Shown here one piece after another: positions 12,471 to 20,131 of a DNA stretch of 64,000 bases. The stretch's first letter is position 1, and each line of letters begins with the position of its first letter. The position numbers were made by a program, and so were the translations under genes. The DNA comes from Acetobacter senegalensis. Its GTDB lineage: Bacteria; Pseudomonadota; Alphaproteobacteria; Acetobacterales; Acetobacteraceae. Location of the stretch: NCBI RefSeq assembly GCF_001580995.1, contig NZ_LHZU01000136.1, positions 1 to 64,000 of the forward strand, given 5' to 3'. Below the pieces are notes generated by a model, which was given only the letters and a program-made list of their open reading frames with translations, was not told where the DNA came from and did no database searches.

Positions 12471-13808
12471 ATGACGCCCTCCGCCCGACTTGCTGCCTCC
12501 ATTGACCTTCTTACTGCTATGGAGGCAGCCCCCCGTAAGCCAGCCGATGCCGTTGCCAACAGCTTCTTCAGGGAGCGGCGTTACATTGGCGGCGGAGATC
12601 GTCGGGCTGTTTCCGGACTAGTTTGGGATGTCATGCGCGAGTGGCGCAGGCTAAGCTGGCATCTGGAGCAAAGTGGTGCAGAAACACCAACTCCCAGAAC
12701 TTTGGCGGCGGCATGCCTTGCGTTCAAAGGGACGCCCATTAGGGACGTCGCCTCCCTTTTTTCTGATGGACGCTTTGCCGCTGGAGCGCTGACTTTCAAA
12801 GAGAAAAATGTTCTCTCAGCGCTGGCGGAAAAGTCTTTGGACGACCCGCGCATGCCGCGCGCCGTTAAGCTGGAACTGCCCGACTGGCTGCTCCCTAAAT
12901 TAGAAGAGACATTCGGAGACACGCTGGAAGAAGAACTTGCAGCTCTTTCTGAGCCTGCCACCCTTGATCTACGGGTGAATATTCTTCGTAACTCACGACA
13001 GGAAGCTCAGAAGGCTCTGGCCCGCGAAGGCCTGCATGCGACTTTAACCCCACTTTCACCATGGGGTTTACGTCTGAATGGAAGGCAGCCTGTCACCTCC
13101 ACCACGCCTTTTAAGGATGGTCGAGTAGAAATCCAGGATGAGGGCAGTCAGCTGGTCGCTGCCATTCTGGGCGCAGCACCTCAGATGCGCATTCTGGATT
13201 ATTGTGCCGGAGCAGGGGGCAAGACCCTCGCATTAGCCATGATGATGGAAAACAAGGGGCATATTGCTGCATGTGACGTTGCCGAAAAACGCCTTGATGG
13301 TGCTGTCCGGCGTTTGCGGCGTGCGGGTGTACACAATGTAGAACAGCATCTTCTTCAAGCTGGCGATAAATGGGCCAAACGCCGTTCAGCTTCCTTTGAC
13401 AGAGTGTTGGTCGATGCACCATGCAGTGGGACGGGCACGTGGCGCCGCAATCCTGATGCCCGTCTGCGTATGACTGAACAGGATTTGGAAGAGCTACTGA
13501 CCAAGCAGGCAGAAATTCTGGACAAAGCCTCAACTCTTGTAAAACCCGGCGGCAGGTTGGTGTACGCGACATGTTCTGTTCTACGCGCAGAGAATGCAGA
13601 TCAAGTGGAGGCGTTTCTTCGTCGCAAACCGGATTTCAAACTTGTTGCCTCAGATAGCTCGGCCCTGCCAGAAAAGCTGAAAGAAACGAGCATGTTTTCG
13701 CTTTCGCCCCGGCAAAATGGGACGGATGGTTTTTTTGCTGCGGTTCTGACGCGCGCAGAAGAAAAAACTGCTTCTGATGAGATAGACTTGCCTTTGTCAG
13801 CGGAATAA
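12471..13808 (+). CDS. rsmB: 16S rRNA (cytosine-C5)-methyltransferase, RsmB/Sun family
   Basis: SAM-dependent methyltransferase of the RsmB/NSUN family; in E. coli RsmB makes m5C967 of 16S rRNA. The product has 445 residues. The N-terminal NusB-like helical RNA-binding domain covers about residues 1-140 (RRYIGGGDRRAVSGLVWDVM). The Rossmann domain has motif I LDYCAGAGGKTLALA, motif IV VDAPCSGTGTWRRNPD with Cys318, and motif VI YATCS with the catalytic nucleophile Cys368. Both family cysteines are present, so the protein should be active. The N-terminus is that of RsmB rather than RsmF or YebU. It directly follows guaB. The gap to the convergent gene behind it (113 bases) has no clear terminator. 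Confidence 0.88.
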   Translation: MTPSARLAASIDLLTAMEAAPRKPADAVANSFFRERRYIGGGDRRAVSGLVWDVMREWRRLSWHLEQSGAETPTPRTLAAACLAFKGTPIRDVASLFSDGRFAAGALTFKEKNVLSALAEKSLDDPRMPRAVKLELPDWLLPKLEETFGDTLEEELAALSEPATLDLRVNILRNSRQEAQKALAREGLHATLTPLSPWGLRLNGRQPVTSTTPFKDGRVEIQDEGSQLVAAILGAAPQMRILDYCAGAGGKTLALAMMMENKGHIAACDVAEKRLDGAVRRLRRAGVHNVEQHLLQAGDKWAKRRSASFDRVLVDAPCSGTGTWRRNPDARLRMTEQDLEELLTKQAEILDKASTLVKPGGRLVYATCSVLRAENADQVEAFLRRKPDFKLVASDSSALPEKLKETSMFSLSPRQNGTDGFFAAVLTRAEEKTASDEIDLPLSAE

Positions 13809-13921
13809 GGCTTCAAGGTTCTTCCTCTTGGGCAGCTAGAGTTCGAGGGGGCTGGGCGAGCATACTGACGGCTCTCAGGAAACAAAGAAGCATCTGTCTT
13901 CACGCACTTCCCACGCAGCTA

Positions 13922-14440
13922 TCAGTCGTCAGAAGCATGAATATGAATGGCTGTAGCTCCCGAAGCTAACACTGCCCGCAAATCCTCTTCTGTCAGGGCA
14001 ACGCATCCTTCGGTGGGAGCTTTATTCTCCCGCTGAAGATGCATAAATATAGCAGATCCTCGCCCGGGCTGAATTGTTTCGTCATTATAGCCAATAACAA
14101 CAATCAGATCATAAACATTGTCTTCTCGCCAAAGAGCCTCATGCCGTGCAGAATGAGGAAGCGATATTTTTTGATTGTAAGCGGAATGGGTAGGATCATC
14201 ACACCATCCATCCCGAATGGTCAGGGCCTCTATGGGCAATACAGTATCGGGTTTTTGAATGCGGTCTGCTCGATAAAAAACCTGCCTGAGGGAGAATATT
14301 CCTATTGGCGTTGCATGATCACCTTCCTGCTTATCCCGTGTAACGCCGTTTTTCCCGATTATCGCCCTCATGACTTTGTGTTCGCAATGCAGTTGTGCAT
14401 CACTACGACTGCATGAGCGTGGTTTAATGTGTATCATCAT
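13922..14440 (-). CDS. L,D-transpeptidase (YkuD-type catalytic domain), short form
   Basis: A minimal YkuD-fold protein of 172 residues. L,D-transpeptidases of this fold make 3-3 crosslinks in peptidoglycan or attach proteins to it through a catalytic cysteine. The active-site pattern is visible as IFMH (His134) and PTEGCVAL (Cys146). The substrate-loop region (DKQEGDHATPIGIF) is typical of the single-domain COG3786-like group. I start at ATG 14440, with a second ATG directly after it; a longer frame from TTG 14527 is less likely because its extra residues have no family counterpart. No signal peptide or lipobox is visible, which is odd for a periplasmic enzyme but seems usual in this subgroup. 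It is divergent from the response regulator gene. Confidence 0.75.
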   Translation of the reverse strand: MMIHIKPRSCSRSDAQLHCEHKVMRAIIGKNGVTRDKQEGDHATPIGIFSLRQVFYRADRIQKPDTVLPIEALTIRDGWCDDPTHSAYNQKISLPHSARHEALWREDNVYDLIVVIGYNDETIQPGRGSAIFMHLQRENKAPTEGCVALTEEDLRAVLASGATAIHIHASDD

Positions 14441-14521
14441 CGCAATAAGAGTCCTGGCTGTAGATTTTTCTATGATGTCAGTGAGATCATGCTTATGGCT
14501 ATTGGTTTGAGCCCAAAATCG

Positions 14522-14535
14522 TGACAAACTTGTCA
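14522..14535. promoter_or_regulatory. Dyad TGACAA-AC-TTGTCA between divergent genes
   Basis: Two perfect six-base arms around two bases lie in the 152-base gap between the L,D-transpeptidase and the response regulator, 57 bases before the latter's start. Position and symmetry suit an operator, possibly for the neighbouring regulator itself, but no family consensus is matched. Confidence 0.35.
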
Positions 14536-14592
14536 GAGTGGATGGTTTAGGCAGCCATTAGTTACAGGCTGACACAAGGAGAAGAAAACCCC

Positions 14593-15312
14593 ATGACGGG
14601 TGCACGTCCAATATTGGTTGTTGATGATGACCGGATACTGCGTCAAACGCTGGTAGAGCAACTGCAACTTGAAGGTGAGTTCACTGTACAGGAAGCCGCG
14701 TCGCTCGCTGAAGCCCGCGAGAAACTCAAGGCTCCTGACGCCAGATGTGACGCTATTCTGCTTGATGTCACGCTACCTGACGGAGATGGGCGTGATTTTT
14801 GTGCCGAGCTGAGAAAAGAAGGGCTTCGTATGCCCATTATTATGCTCACTGGCTCAGACGATGAAGCGGATATTGTTCGCGGTCTGGATGCAGGGGCAAA
14901 TGATTATGTTGCCAAACCATTTAGAATTGCTGAATTGCTTGCGCGTTTGCGTGCGCAGCTTAGGCTTTTCGAAAACAGTGAAGATGCCGTCTTTACCATC
15001 GGTCCTTACACGTTCCGTCCCTCAGGAAAACTCCTACAGGATCCCCAGAAAAATCGCCGTATCCGCCTGACGGAAAAAGAAACGGCTATTCTTAAGTTCC
15101 TCTACAGGGCAGGGACCCGGCCTGTTCCACGCCAAGTTCTCTTGAACGAAGTGTGGGGCTATAACGCAGCGGTGACAACCCATACTTTGGAAACTCATAT
15201 CTATCGACTGCGGCAGAAAATTGAGCCAGACCCGGCAAATGCCTCCCTTCTTATTACAGAAGGTGGTGGCTACCGTCTGAACCCAGAAACTGTTGCTGTT
15301 ACATCAGAATAA
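14593..15312 (+). CDS. OmpR/PhoB-type response regulator
   Basis: Two-domain DNA-binding response regulator of 239 residues. The receiver domain (about 1-125) has the acidic pocket VVDDD, phosphoacceptor Asp58 in AILLDVTLPDGDG, the conserved Thr in IIMLTGSDDE and Lys in YVAKPF. The C-terminal winged helix (about 135-235) has RLTEKETAILKFLYR and the recognition region TTHTLETHIYRLRQKIEP. A good ribosome site (AAGGAG) precedes ATG 14593. No histidine kinase gene is adjacent, so it is an orphan in this window. The C-terminal domain resembles conserved alphaproteobacterial regulators such as CenR, but I cannot assign it to one with confidence. An AT-rich gene-free stretch follows. Confidence 0.85.
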   Translation: MTGARPILVVDDDRILRQTLVEQLQLEGEFTVQEAASLAEAREKLKAPDARCDAILLDVTLPDGDGRDFCAELRKEGLRMPIIMLTGSDDEADIVRGLDAGANDYVAKPFRIAELLARLRAQLRLFENSEDAVFTIGPYTFRPSGKLLQDPQKNRRIRLTEKETAILKFLYRAGTRPVPRQVLLNEVWGYNAAVTTHTLETHIYRLRQKIEPDPANASLLITEGGGYRLNPETVAVTSE

Positions 15313-15729
15313 TTTTTTAATTGCCCACATCGAATAAAGGATTTTTGTGCAAATACAAACATTCTTTATTCGACACCTACAGAAATGTAATATTTATATA
15401 GAATAGTAATTTTCGACACAACAAAGATATTTTATATTCATTCTCAGATATAATATAATTCTAATTTTAAGAAAATTTCTCATTTTATTATTACCAAATA
15501 AATTTCACTGAAAACTATTCTTAAAATGAAACAAACACACAAGAAGATATTCCATTTTTATATGATAGCAATTACGTCTCATCATCCTCTCAAACCAACA
15601 TAATAGAGAAGGAGCATAACTACTTGTGCCCGCCATAACGCGAACAAGAAACGCTTACTTATTTATATGTCGTGATTTGGAAGACAATACCGGAAACCAC
15701 ATAAAACCCGCAGAAAACTGGGGAAATCG
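15313..15729. other. AT-rich gene-free island at the 3' side of tRNA-Val
   Basis: These 417 bases hold no credible gene and are visibly much richer in A and T than the flanks, with long tracts such as TATAATATAATTC. The island abuts the 3' end of the tRNA-Val gene, the side where integrases usually recombine, but I see no integrase, no second copy of the tRNA end and no transposon ends. A GTG frame near 15625 with a fair ribosome site runs into the tRNA and is probably not real. Confidence 0.5.
15330..15373. repeat. Stem-loop behind the response regulator gene
   Basis: TCGAATAAAG (15330-15339) and CTTTATTCGA (15364-15373) form a perfect ten-base stem, and the loop holds a second pair TTTGT/ACAAA. 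No T-run follows on either side, so it is not a classical intrinsic terminator, though it lies 18 bases behind the response regulator stop. It may end or stabilise that transcript, or be a protein site. Confidence 0.45.
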
Positions 15730-15804
15730 TGGTGGGTGCGACAGGGATTGAACCTGTGACCCCCGCCGTGTGAAGGCGATGCTCTACCGCTGAGCTACGC
15801 ACCC
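15730..15804 (-). tRNA. tRNA-Val (anticodon CAC)
   Basis: Read on the minus strand, the gene gives a full cloverleaf: acceptor GGGTGCG with CGCACCC, D-arm GCTC/GAGC, anticodon stem TCGCC/GGCGG with loop TTCACAC (anticodon CAC, codon GUG), and T-arm ACAGG-TTCAATC-CCTGT. The discriminator is A and the CCA end is encoded. It is 75 bases including CCA. Confidence 0.97.
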
Positions 15805-15818
15805 GGTTTGTGTGGTTG

Positions 15819-15847
15819 GTATTAGCGGAGCCTCTTGCTCTTGGCAA
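15819..15847 (-). promoter_or_regulatory. Predicted promoter of tRNA-Val
   Basis: On the minus strand TTGCCA, 17 bases, TAATAC stand 14 bases before the tRNA 5' end. The -35 box and spacing are near consensus and the -10 box is weaker. The tRNA-Cys gene in this window has a promoter candidate with the same geometry, which supports both. Confidence 0.5.
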
Positions 15848-15861
15848 GCTGGTTTGGGAAA

Positions 15862-17688
15862 TTAATTTGGGTCCACCGTCAGATTTTCTCGTTTCATTTC
15901 AAGCTCCAACCATTTTTCCTCTGCCGCGGCGAGAGCTGTCTCGGTCTTCACTAAATCAGTGCTATATTTTTCAAACGCCTTCGGATCTTTTGCATAGAGA
16001 TCAGCATCAGCCAATTTGGTCCGGATTATTTCCGCCTGTTTTTCAAGCTTAGCGATCTCCTTGGGCAAGCTATCCAGAGCAAACTGGTCTTTATAACTTA
16101 ACTTTCGGGACGACGGTTTTCCGGATGATACATTAGCTTCTGATGAACCCTGCACCCTGACAACAGGCGGTGCAGCCATAACATTCTCTTCTATGCCACC
16201 CTTTTTCTGGGCAAGCATATCACTATACCCTCCAGCATATTCCACCCAGTTACCTTGGCCTTCTGAAGCTAAAACAGAAGTCGCAACGCGATCCAGAAAA
16301 TCTCGGTCATGGCTTACCAGAAGCACTGTCCCAGAATAGCTCGCCAGCATTTCCTGCAACAAATCAAGCGTCTCAAGATCAAGGTCGTTTGTTGGTTCGT
16401 CCAGCACCAAAAGGTTGGAAGGTTGAGCAAGAGCGCATGCCAACATCAAGCGGCCTCTCTCACCACCTGATAGCACACCAACTGGTGTCCTAGCCTGTTC
16501 GGGCTTAAACAGAAAATCTTTCATATAGCCGATAACATGGCGTTTTTCCGCACCAACCTGAACCATATCTCCACCGCCACCCGTAAGAGTGTCAGCCAAA
16601 CTTTTCTGAGGGTCCAGCGTCCGGCGTTGCTGGTCAAGCGTTACCATGGAAAGGGAGGGGCCAAGAGAAACCGTGCCACTATCGGGTTGATCCTGACCAA
16701 CCAGAAGACGAAGAAGTGTCGTCTTCCCTGCGCCATTTGCTCCCACAAGAGCGAGCCTGTCTCCACGCAGTAGGCGCAGATCCAGATCACGCACGATAAC
16801 GCGATCTCCCCAGGATTTACTAACGTTCTCAGCTACAGCAACCAGCTTGCTAGAGACGCCCGATGACTGTGCCGCTAACGTAACCGAACCCGGTGCCCTT
16901 ACGGCCTCACGCTTAGCGGCTCGCAACGCAGCCAATTCACCCACACGCCGAACATTCCGTTTGCGCCGTGCGGTAACACCGTAGCGCATCCAATCTTCTT
17001 CGCGCGCGATTTTGCGATCAAGTTTATGCGCATCACGCTCTTCCTGTTCGATGACCTCTTCACGCCACTCTTCAAAGCGGCTGAAACCCTGATCCAGACG
17101 GCGCGTAATCCCTCGATCCAACCATACGACGGAGCGGGAGAGGGTAGATAGAAGACGCCTGTCATGGCTGATCATGAGCATTGCTGAATTGAGGCTTAGC
17201 AGTTCACGCTCAAGCCACTCGATCGTAGGCATATCCAGATGGTTTGTGGGCTCATCCAGCAAAAGAATATCAGGAGCAGCCGCCAGCGCGCCAGCTATTG
17301 CACAACGCCGTGCTTCCCCGCCGGAAAGATGAGAGGTGCTTTCCTGACCCGTTAGGCCAAGAGCATCGAGCATTGCCGCAGCACGCCACGAATTTTCGGG
17401 TTCGGCAATCTGTGCCAGCACATAATCTGACGTCGTAAGATGCGTCGAAAGCTCGGGTTCCTGCGGCAAATAACGCAAAGTGGCTCCCGGCTGCAAAAAC
17501 ACGACGCCTGAATCGGGCTGCAAAGCACCCGCTGCAATTTTAAGTAAAGTGGATTTTCCTGAACCATTCCGGCCCACGAGGCAGACACGTTCACCCCGCG
17601 CTACAGCGAAGCCTGCCTTATCAAGCAAAGGCCTGCCACCAAGAGTGAGAGAAATATCTTGAAGGTGGAGAAGGGGAGGGAGAGCCAT
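15862..17688 (-). CDS. uup: ABC-F ATPase, Uup type
   Basis: Cytoplasmic protein with two fused ABC ATPase domains and no membrane segment; ABC-F proteins act on the ribosome, and Uup is linked to translation or ribosome assembly and to genome stability. It has 608 residues. Domain 1 has Walker A GRNGSGKST, signature LSGGEARR and Walker B LLLDEPTNHLD. Domain 2 has GANGAGKTT, LSGGERGRL and VLDEPTNDLDLETLD. The linker region (EEWREEVIEQEERDAHKLDRK) is charged, as in the family. A C-terminal coiled coil (about residues 530-605, SYKDQFALDSLPKEIAKLEKQ) is the Uup hallmark and argues against EttA or YheS. It stands alone between tRNA-Val and phyR. Confidence 0.85.
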   Translation of the reverse strand: MALPPLLHLQDISLTLGGRPLLDKAGFAVARGERVCLVGRNGSGKSTLLKIAAGALQPDSGVVFLQPGATLRYLPQEPELSTHLTTSDYVLAQIAEPENSWRAAAMLDALGLTGQESTSHLSGGEARRCAIAGALAAAPDILLLDEPTNHLDMPTIEWLERELLSLNSAMLMISHDRRLLSTLSRSVVWLDRGITRRLDQGFSRFEEWREEVIEQEERDAHKLDRKIAREEDWMRYGVTARRKRNVRRVGELAALRAAKREAVRAPGSVTLAAQSSGVSSKLVAVAENVSKSWGDRVIVRDLDLRLLRGDRLALVGANGAGKTTLLRLLVGQDQPDSGTVSLGPSLSMVTLDQQRRTLDPQKSLADTLTGGGGDMVQVGAEKRHVIGYMKDFLFKPEQARTPVGVLSGGERGRLMLACALAQPSNLLVLDEPTNDLDLETLDLLQEMLASYSGTVLLVSHDRDFLDRVATSVLASEGQGNWVEYAGGYSDMLAQKKGGIEENVMAAPPVVRVQGSSEANVSSGKPSSRKLSYKDQFALDSLPKEIAKLEKQAEIIRTKLADADLYAKDPKAFEKYSTDLVKTETALAAAEEKWLELEMKRENLTVDPN

Positions 17689-17775
17689 TCTCCGTTTCTG
17701 TGCCAGAGCCCTCAGTGACGCAAGAGGATATTTCCAGATATCGCCCTTTGGTCAGGAAGAACCGCTAGACGATCA

Positions 17776-18522
17776 TCACGAACTTGCAAGATCAAAACTG
17801 CTGACAGCCTGATAGGTCGCGACCGCCAAAGTCAAAGGTTCAAACGGCTTGGTGATGACGAAGCTGGGCTCCGATGTTTCACCGGTCAGGAGACGTTCCG
17901 GATAGGCCGTAACATAAATTATCGGCGCATCATGCGTTTTGGTGATTTCCGCCACGGCACGCATGCCATCACCGCCACTACCTAGATTAATATCCGCCAG
18001 AATAAGACCGGGGCGCGTTTCCTGAGCAATACGAATGGCGTCTTCTTGCGTATGCGCTATTCCTGCCACTTTGTGCCCGCATTGTAGAACGAGTTCTTCA
18101 ATGTCCATGGCGATAATGGGTTCGTCTTCAATAATAAGAACAGACGTTTGAATGCCGGTTTTAAGGAAAGAGTATGCGCGTTCAGTTTCCCGCTCGGCTT
18201 CTGCGTCTGACAGGTCAAGAATTCGCGCTGCCATTGGAGGAGAAACTTCTTCCAGTGTTAATAGAAGGAGTAACTGGCGCTGAAGGATGGAGAGAGAACC
18301 TTCTGGATGGTGGTGATCCGCCTGAGCAGAAAAATGGCGTGATATTTCTTGATACAGACGACATAAAGCAGGCAGATCATCAGCAGGACGGCTGGTTGTC
18401 AAAGTCCGCAAACTTTCGGCCACCAGAAGATCACCTCGCGGCTGGCTACGCGTTAATGCGCGTGCGTAGCGTCTGCCATAGGGAAGTGCCTGGATTAAGG
18501 CCGCGCGTTGTGACTCTGGCAT
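17776..18522 (-). CDS. phyR: PhyR, anti-anti-sigma response regulator of the general stress response
   Basis: Fuses a sigma-factor-like domain to a receiver domain. When phosphorylated, the sigma-like half binds NepR and frees EcfG. The start is ATG 18522, preceded by GAAGGAG with seven-base spacing; this gives 248 residues. Residues 1-125 are the ECF sigma mimic (ALPYGRRYARALTRSQPRGDLLVAESL and so on). The receiver follows, with Glu132/Asp133 in IIEDEP, phosphoacceptor Asp177 in LILADINLG, Thr205 in YVTAYPE and Lys225 in VITKPFEP. Only 24 bases separate it from the divergent sigma gene at 18547, so their promoters must overlap each other's coding parts. Synteny with sigma, nepR and a HisKA_2-type kinase confirms the assignment. 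Confidence 0.95.
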   Translation of the reverse strand: MPESQRAALIQALPYGRRYARALTRSQPRGDLLVAESLRTLTTSRPADDLPALCRLYQEISRHFSAQADHHHPEGSLSILQRQLLLLLTLEEVSPPMAARILDLSDAEAERETERAYSFLKTGIQTSVLIIEDEPIIAMDIEELVLQCGHKVAGIAHTQEDAIRIAQETRPGLILADINLGSGGDGMRAVAEITKTHDAPIIYVTAYPERLLTGETSEPSFVITKPFEPLTLAVATYQAVSSFDLASS

Positions 18523-18546
18523 GACAAATCTCCTTCGCGTGGAGTA

Positions 18547-19137
18547 ATGACGATAGACACGCAGGATCGCAACGATGACATGACCGATCGTCTGCAGGAA
18601 GGGGTAAGTGTTCTGACACGCGATAAACTGGAGCACCGTAGCGCAACTGCATCATTTTCTCGCACAGATTTATTGAAGCAGGTTCCAGCACTTCGCGCTT
18701 TTGCACGCCTGCTGGCGCGTGATGCGACACTTGCGGATGATCTGGTGCAGGAAACCATTCTCCGCGCGTTGGCAAAGGCAGGACAATTCACTCAGGGCAC
18801 CAATCTGAAAGCATGGACATTTTCCATACTGCGCAATTTGTTTCTTGAACAGGCACGGCGCAAGCAGAAAGAAAAGGAAGTGCTGGATCACTATGCATCT
18901 GATGCCCAGACGCAACCAGCAAACCGACAGAACGGCCCCGACAGGGAAACGATTCGGGATCTCGATTATTATCTCTGGCAGCTTTCTCCTCTTTTAAGGG
19001 AAGCTCTTATTCTGATTGGCGCACAGGAAATGACTTATGAAGAGGCCGCCTGCATCTGCGAGGTTTCAGTTGGGACCATGAAAACCCGTGTCTCGCGCGC
19101 CAGAGCAGAACTTCAGGCTCTGACGCAGGACCACTGA
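18547..19137 (+). CDS. ECF sigma factor, EcfG-like paralogue 1
   Basis: ECF sigma factor of 196 residues with sigma-2 (LRAFARLLARDATLADDLVQE, GTNLKAWTFSILRN) and sigma-4 (REALILIGAQEMTYEEAA, VSVGTMKTRVSRARAEL). The wording of these blocks places it in the EcfG/ECF15 group, which directs the alphaproteobacterial general stress response. It has an unusual N-terminal extension of about 45 residues. The start is uncertain: ATG 18547 has its GGAG only two bases away, while ATG 18580 lies behind AGGA at wide spacing. It is divergent from phyR and separated from the second sigma gene by a terminator, so it is transcribed on its own. It is less canonical than the sigma factor at 19257 and may have a distinct target set (inference). 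Confidence 0.82.
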   Translation: MTIDTQDRNDDMTDRLQEGVSVLTRDKLEHRSATASFSRTDLLKQVPALRAFARLLARDATLADDLVQETILRALAKAGQFTQGTNLKAWTFSILRNLFLEQARRKQKEKEVLDHYASDAQTQPANRQNGPDRETIRDLDYYLWQLSPLLREALILIGAQEMTYEEAACICEVSVGTMKTRVSRARAELQALTQDH

Positions 19138-19153
19138 ACCTTCCCCAAAAGCG

Positions 19154-19180
19154 TTATTCACTTTTTCGTGATAATTTTTT
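19154..19180 (+). terminator. Intrinsic terminator between the two sigma genes
   Basis: TTATTCAC and GTGATAA pair with one bulged T around a T-rich loop, followed by six T. It begins 17 bases behind the first sigma gene and isolates it from the sigma-nepR-phyK unit. Confidence 0.65.
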
Positions 19181-19256
19181 GAGGCTTTTTTTGTAACCTT
19201 TGCCTCCTCCCGTTCATTCAGTTTTCAAGAATGAATAAAGGCGAAGGAAAAATCCG

Positions 19257-19832
19257 ATGACGAAGTCATTCCACGATCAGGTTATTGCTATCCTGCCCAA
19301 GCTGCGTGTTCAGGCACTGGCGCTAACCCGTAACCGCGCTGCGGCCGAAGACTTGGTACAGGATGCCGTTTGCAACGCCCTTTCGGCGCAGGATAGCTTT
19401 GCCCCAGGCACAAATTTCCCTGCCTGGATGCATCGTATTTTGCGCAATCGTTTTATTTCCGACCTGCGGAAAAAACGTGAAACGACCGACATTGATGATA
19501 TGCCGCCGTCCTTCCTGTCCACCAATGCTCCGCATGAAGATCGGATTGTGCTCAAGGATCTGGATGCAGCGCTTGCACGTCTGCCAGACGATCAGCGGGA
19601 AGCTCTGGTGTTAGGCGTTCTGGAAGGGATGAGCTATCAGGAACTGGCAGAAGTTGCAGGATGTGCGGTTGGCACGGCAAAAAGCCGCGTTTTCCGGGCA
19701 CGCCGTCAGCTTGAAGCCTGGATGATAGGTGAAGAACATGTGGGCGCAGATCGTCTGAAAGCGCAGGCCGCAGCATTGCAGCGGAAGGTAGAGCGGAATA
19801 CACAGGAAAAAACCGCATCAAGCCGCGTGTAA
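19257..19832 (+). CDS. ecfG: EcfG-type sigma factor of the general stress response
   Basis: ECF sigma factor of 191 residues, the more canonical EcfG of the pair. Sigma-2 spans about residues 12-75 (LRVQALALTRNRAAAEDLVQD, GTNFPAWMHRILRNRFISDL). The linker carries DMPPSFL, and sigma-4 spans about 105-160 (ALARLPDDQREALVLGVLEG, CAVGTAKSRVFRARRQL). EcfG recognises promoters of the GGAAC...CGTT class and is held inactive by NepR until PhyR-P removes it. The start ATG 19257 has GAAGGA about eight bases upstream. nepR follows after 68 bases that contain a small hairpin (19847-19864) without T-run, so sigma and anti-sigma are probably cotranscribed. The last 30 residues are a polar tail beyond the usual end of sigma-4. 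Confidence 0.88.
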   Translation: MTKSFHDQVIAILPKLRVQALALTRNRAAAEDLVQDAVCNALSAQDSFAPGTNFPAWMHRILRNRFISDLRKKRETTDIDDMPPSFLSTNAPHEDRIVLKDLDAALARLPDDQREALVLGVLEGMSYQELAEVAGCAVGTAKSRVFRARRQLEAWMIGEEHVGADRLKAQAAALQRKVERNTQEKTASSRV

Positions 19833-19900
19833 CGTGAAGACAGAAAGTGGGCTTGAAGGCCCACATATGTAAGGTAGGCTAACGAGCTTGAGTATGTCAG

Positions 19901-20131
19901 ATGTTTGCTATTCAGACAGACAACATGGCATTTCCGTCGGGCGGCGTAAGGGTGCACCACCGGATGGAAAAATTCATGGGTGACGATCCACCAAAAGAAT
20001 CCAAGAAAACGTCTGATCAGGCGTTTGATCTCTGGCTCAAACGCGGACTTCACCAGCTTTTTGATGATGTAGCGAACGAACCTATTCCAGAAGAACTGCT
20101 AAAGCTCATTGAAGAAGATCGTCGAGACTAA
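19901..20131 (+). CDS. nepR: NepR anti-sigma factor
   Basis: Small anti-sigma factor that binds EcfG in unstressed cells and PhyR-P under stress. The two conserved helices are covered by AFDLWLKRGLHQLFDDVANE and PIPEELLKLIEE, the NepR signature. The longest frame gives 76 residues from ATG 19901. Internal starts at ATG 19964 (55 residues, AAGGG upstream) or ATG 19976 also preserve the core, and I cannot decide between them. The position between ecfG and the sensor kinase gene is the standard locus order. The kinase frame overlaps its last 23 bases. Confidence 0.88.
   Translation: MFAIQTDNMAFPSGGVRVHHRMEKFMGDDPPKESKKTSDQAFDLWLKRGLHQLFDDVANEPIPEELLKLIEEDRRD

Noticed and set aside
15625-15750. 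GTG/TTG frame with GAAGGAG upstream, about 41 codons
   Set aside because: It runs into the tRNA-Val gene on the other strand and its product has no recognisable composition.
15862-17688. ABC-F gene as antibiotic resistance determinant
   Set aside because: The C-terminal coiled coil and linker are those of the housekeeping Uup group, and nothing around it suggests mobility.
18660-18690. GGAAC on the minus strand upstream of phyR as EcfG promoter
   Set aside because: The expected CGTT at 16-17 bases is GTGC or TGCG, so the -10 part does not fit.
19805-19829. GGAAA-N16-CGTG before nepR as EcfG promoter
   Set aside because: Only seven or eight of ten bases fit and it lies in the coding end of ecfG; too weak to list as a feature.
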